Below are positions 63,254 through 64,000 of a stretch of DNA of 64,000 bases, in pieces. The translations under genes were made by a program, and so were the position numbers. The stretch spans positions 39,079-103,078 of the forward strand of contig MU119399.1 in NCBI GenBank assembly GCA_014904845.1, written 5' to 3'. Source of the stretch: Acephala macrosclerotiorum (lineage: Eukaryota > Ascomycota > Leotiomycetes > Helotiales > Mollisiaceae). The stretch's first letter is position 1, and each line of letters starts with the position of its first letter. The notes beneath the pieces were generated by a model that saw only the letters and a program-made list of their open reading frames with translations, was not told where the DNA came from and made no database searches.

Positions 63254-64000
63254 TTAATTAACATGCTTGCGTAGCAGCTTGACGATAGCCTCGCGCCCTT
63301 TTTTAACAGCCCAAGACAGCGGCGTCTGACCGTATTCATCCTTCGAGTCGATCTCGACTTTGCCGATCTCGAGCAGCAGCTTGACGATAGCCTCGTTGCT
63401 TTTCCTAGCAGCCCGAGACAGCGGTATCTGACCGTATCGATCCTTCGAGTCGATCTCAATTTTGCTAGTCTCGAGCAACAGCTTGACGACAGCTTCGTTG
63501 CCCTTTCTAGCAGCTCGAGACAGCGGTGTCTGATCGTATCCATCCTTCGAGTCGACCTCGACCTTGCCAGTCTCGAGTAGCAGCTTGACGATAGTCTCGT
63601 TGCCCTTTCTAGCAGCCCAAGACAGCGGTGTCTGACCGTATCCATTCTTCGAGTCGACCTCGACCTTGCCGGTCTCGAGCAGCAGCTTGACGATAGCCTC
63701 GTGCCCCTTCCCAGCAGCCCAAGACAGCGGTGTCCGACCAGATTGACTGTCTTTCAAGTTTGAATCTATACTATCTTTGGTAAGTAGTTGGTCTACTACC
63801 GTATTGTATCCGTTCCCAGCGGCCCACGACAGCGGCGCCCGACCGCATTGGCCTTTCGGTGTATACAGATGCTCTTGTTTAAACGCTATCTCATAGCCGT
63901 TTATTGCTTCTCGAAGCGTCTCGTCTGCTTTTTCAAACTCTTCCACGTCATCTAATATCATTGCCACGTTCCATGTTCTAGTTGCGTTATCCAAATCGCC
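63254..64000 (-). CDS. TPR/ankyrin-repeat protein, 5' end outside window
   Basis: Open from the right window edge to a TAA at 63254-63256, so the N-terminus lies beyond 64000. The codon at 63994 is TTG, not ATG: it reads GDLDNATRTWNVAMILDD through the edge, hence no start is assigned. The first 45 residues (EEFEKADETLREAINGYEIA) fit a tetratricopeptide repeat end. Then follow about six ankyrin repeats of 33-34 residues with the usual G-x-T-P-L-S-W-A-A-x-x-G-x-E-A-I-V-K-L-L-L core and a V-D-S-K-D linker, ending KLLRKHVN. Filamentous fungi carry many such genes, often with NACHT or HET-type N-termini; none is visible here. Likely a protein-binding scaffold. It is the only intact-looking gene in the window. 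Confidence 0.85.
   Translation of the reverse strand, partial: GDLDNATRTWNVAMILDDVEEFEKADETLREAINGYEIAFKQEHLYTPKGQCGRAPLSWAAGNGYNTVVDQLLTKDSIDSNLKDSQSGRTPLSWAAGKGHEAIVKLLLETGKVEVDSKNGYGQTPLSWAARKGNETIVKLLLETGKVEVDSKDGYDQTPLSRAARKGNEAVVKLLLETSKIEIDSKDRYGQIPLSRAARKSNEAIVKLLLEIGKVEIDSKDEYGQTPLSWAVKKGREAIVKLLRKHVN
63270..63720 (-). repeat. 102-bp tandem repeats coding for ankyrin units
   Basis: Four to five DNA units of 102 bp, each with CGAGCAGCAGCTTGACGAT-type and CAGCCCAAGACAGCGG-type words, are very similar to one another, more than ankyrin folding requires. This suggests recent expansion or gene conversion inside the array. The repeats show none of the decay seen a few hundred bases to the left. 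Confidence 0.85.

Noticed and set aside
63992..63994. Start codon of the ankyrin gene at 63994
   Set aside because: The codon is TTG and the frame stays open to the window edge, so the true start is upstream and outside.

Overview
The window looks like an AT-rich, mutation-decayed (RIP-like) compartment of a filamentous ascomycete genome (Pezizomycotina), ending at the edge of a normal-composition region. Support comes from degraded Ty1/Copia elements whose pol is of the fungal type, relics of typical filamentous-fungal families (LaeA-like methyltransferase, kinase-like protein, Myb-like protein), a TPR/ankyrin gene, and transition-type decay that leaves reading frames in register while filling them with stop codons. 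The only open coding sequence of normal composition is the last one (63254-64000, minus strand). I see no rRNA, tRNA or CRISPR array.

Layout: 1-7395 is an extreme AT tract. 7396-19963 holds Copia-type sequence: a truncated LTR plus leader, one full element (A, 8314-14632) and a second, more decayed element (B) sharing an LTR with A in tandem. 19964-21843 is AT-rich with an inverted repeat and a tandem duplication next to a 10-N assembly gap. 21960-23290 is a short island of normal base composition with hairpin-bearing tandem repeats. 23291-24600 is AT-rich again. 24740-28165 carries two divergent, moderately decayed genes (zinc-finger-like on minus, Myb-like on plus). 28.4-62.5 kb is a graveyard of decayed reading frames on both strands, with a solo LTR. 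62.5-64 kb returns to normal composition.

Decay pattern: the rare remaining C residues sit disproportionately in CpG, and in-frame stops fall where Gln (CAA/CAG) or Trp (TGG) codons are expected, while CGA codons survive in large numbers. Gly, Pro and Ala are nearly absent from the relic translations. This is what C-to-T mutation on both strands at CpA/CpT/CpC, sparing CpG, would give.

The relics with a recognisable family are Copia gag-pol, a Myb-like protein, a LaeA-like methyltransferase, a MADS-like domain, a kinase-like protein and a glutamine-rich coiled-coil protein. Others are described as unrecognised frames. No intact metabolic or regulatory system is visible. All relic coordinates were worked out by hand and their ends are approximate.
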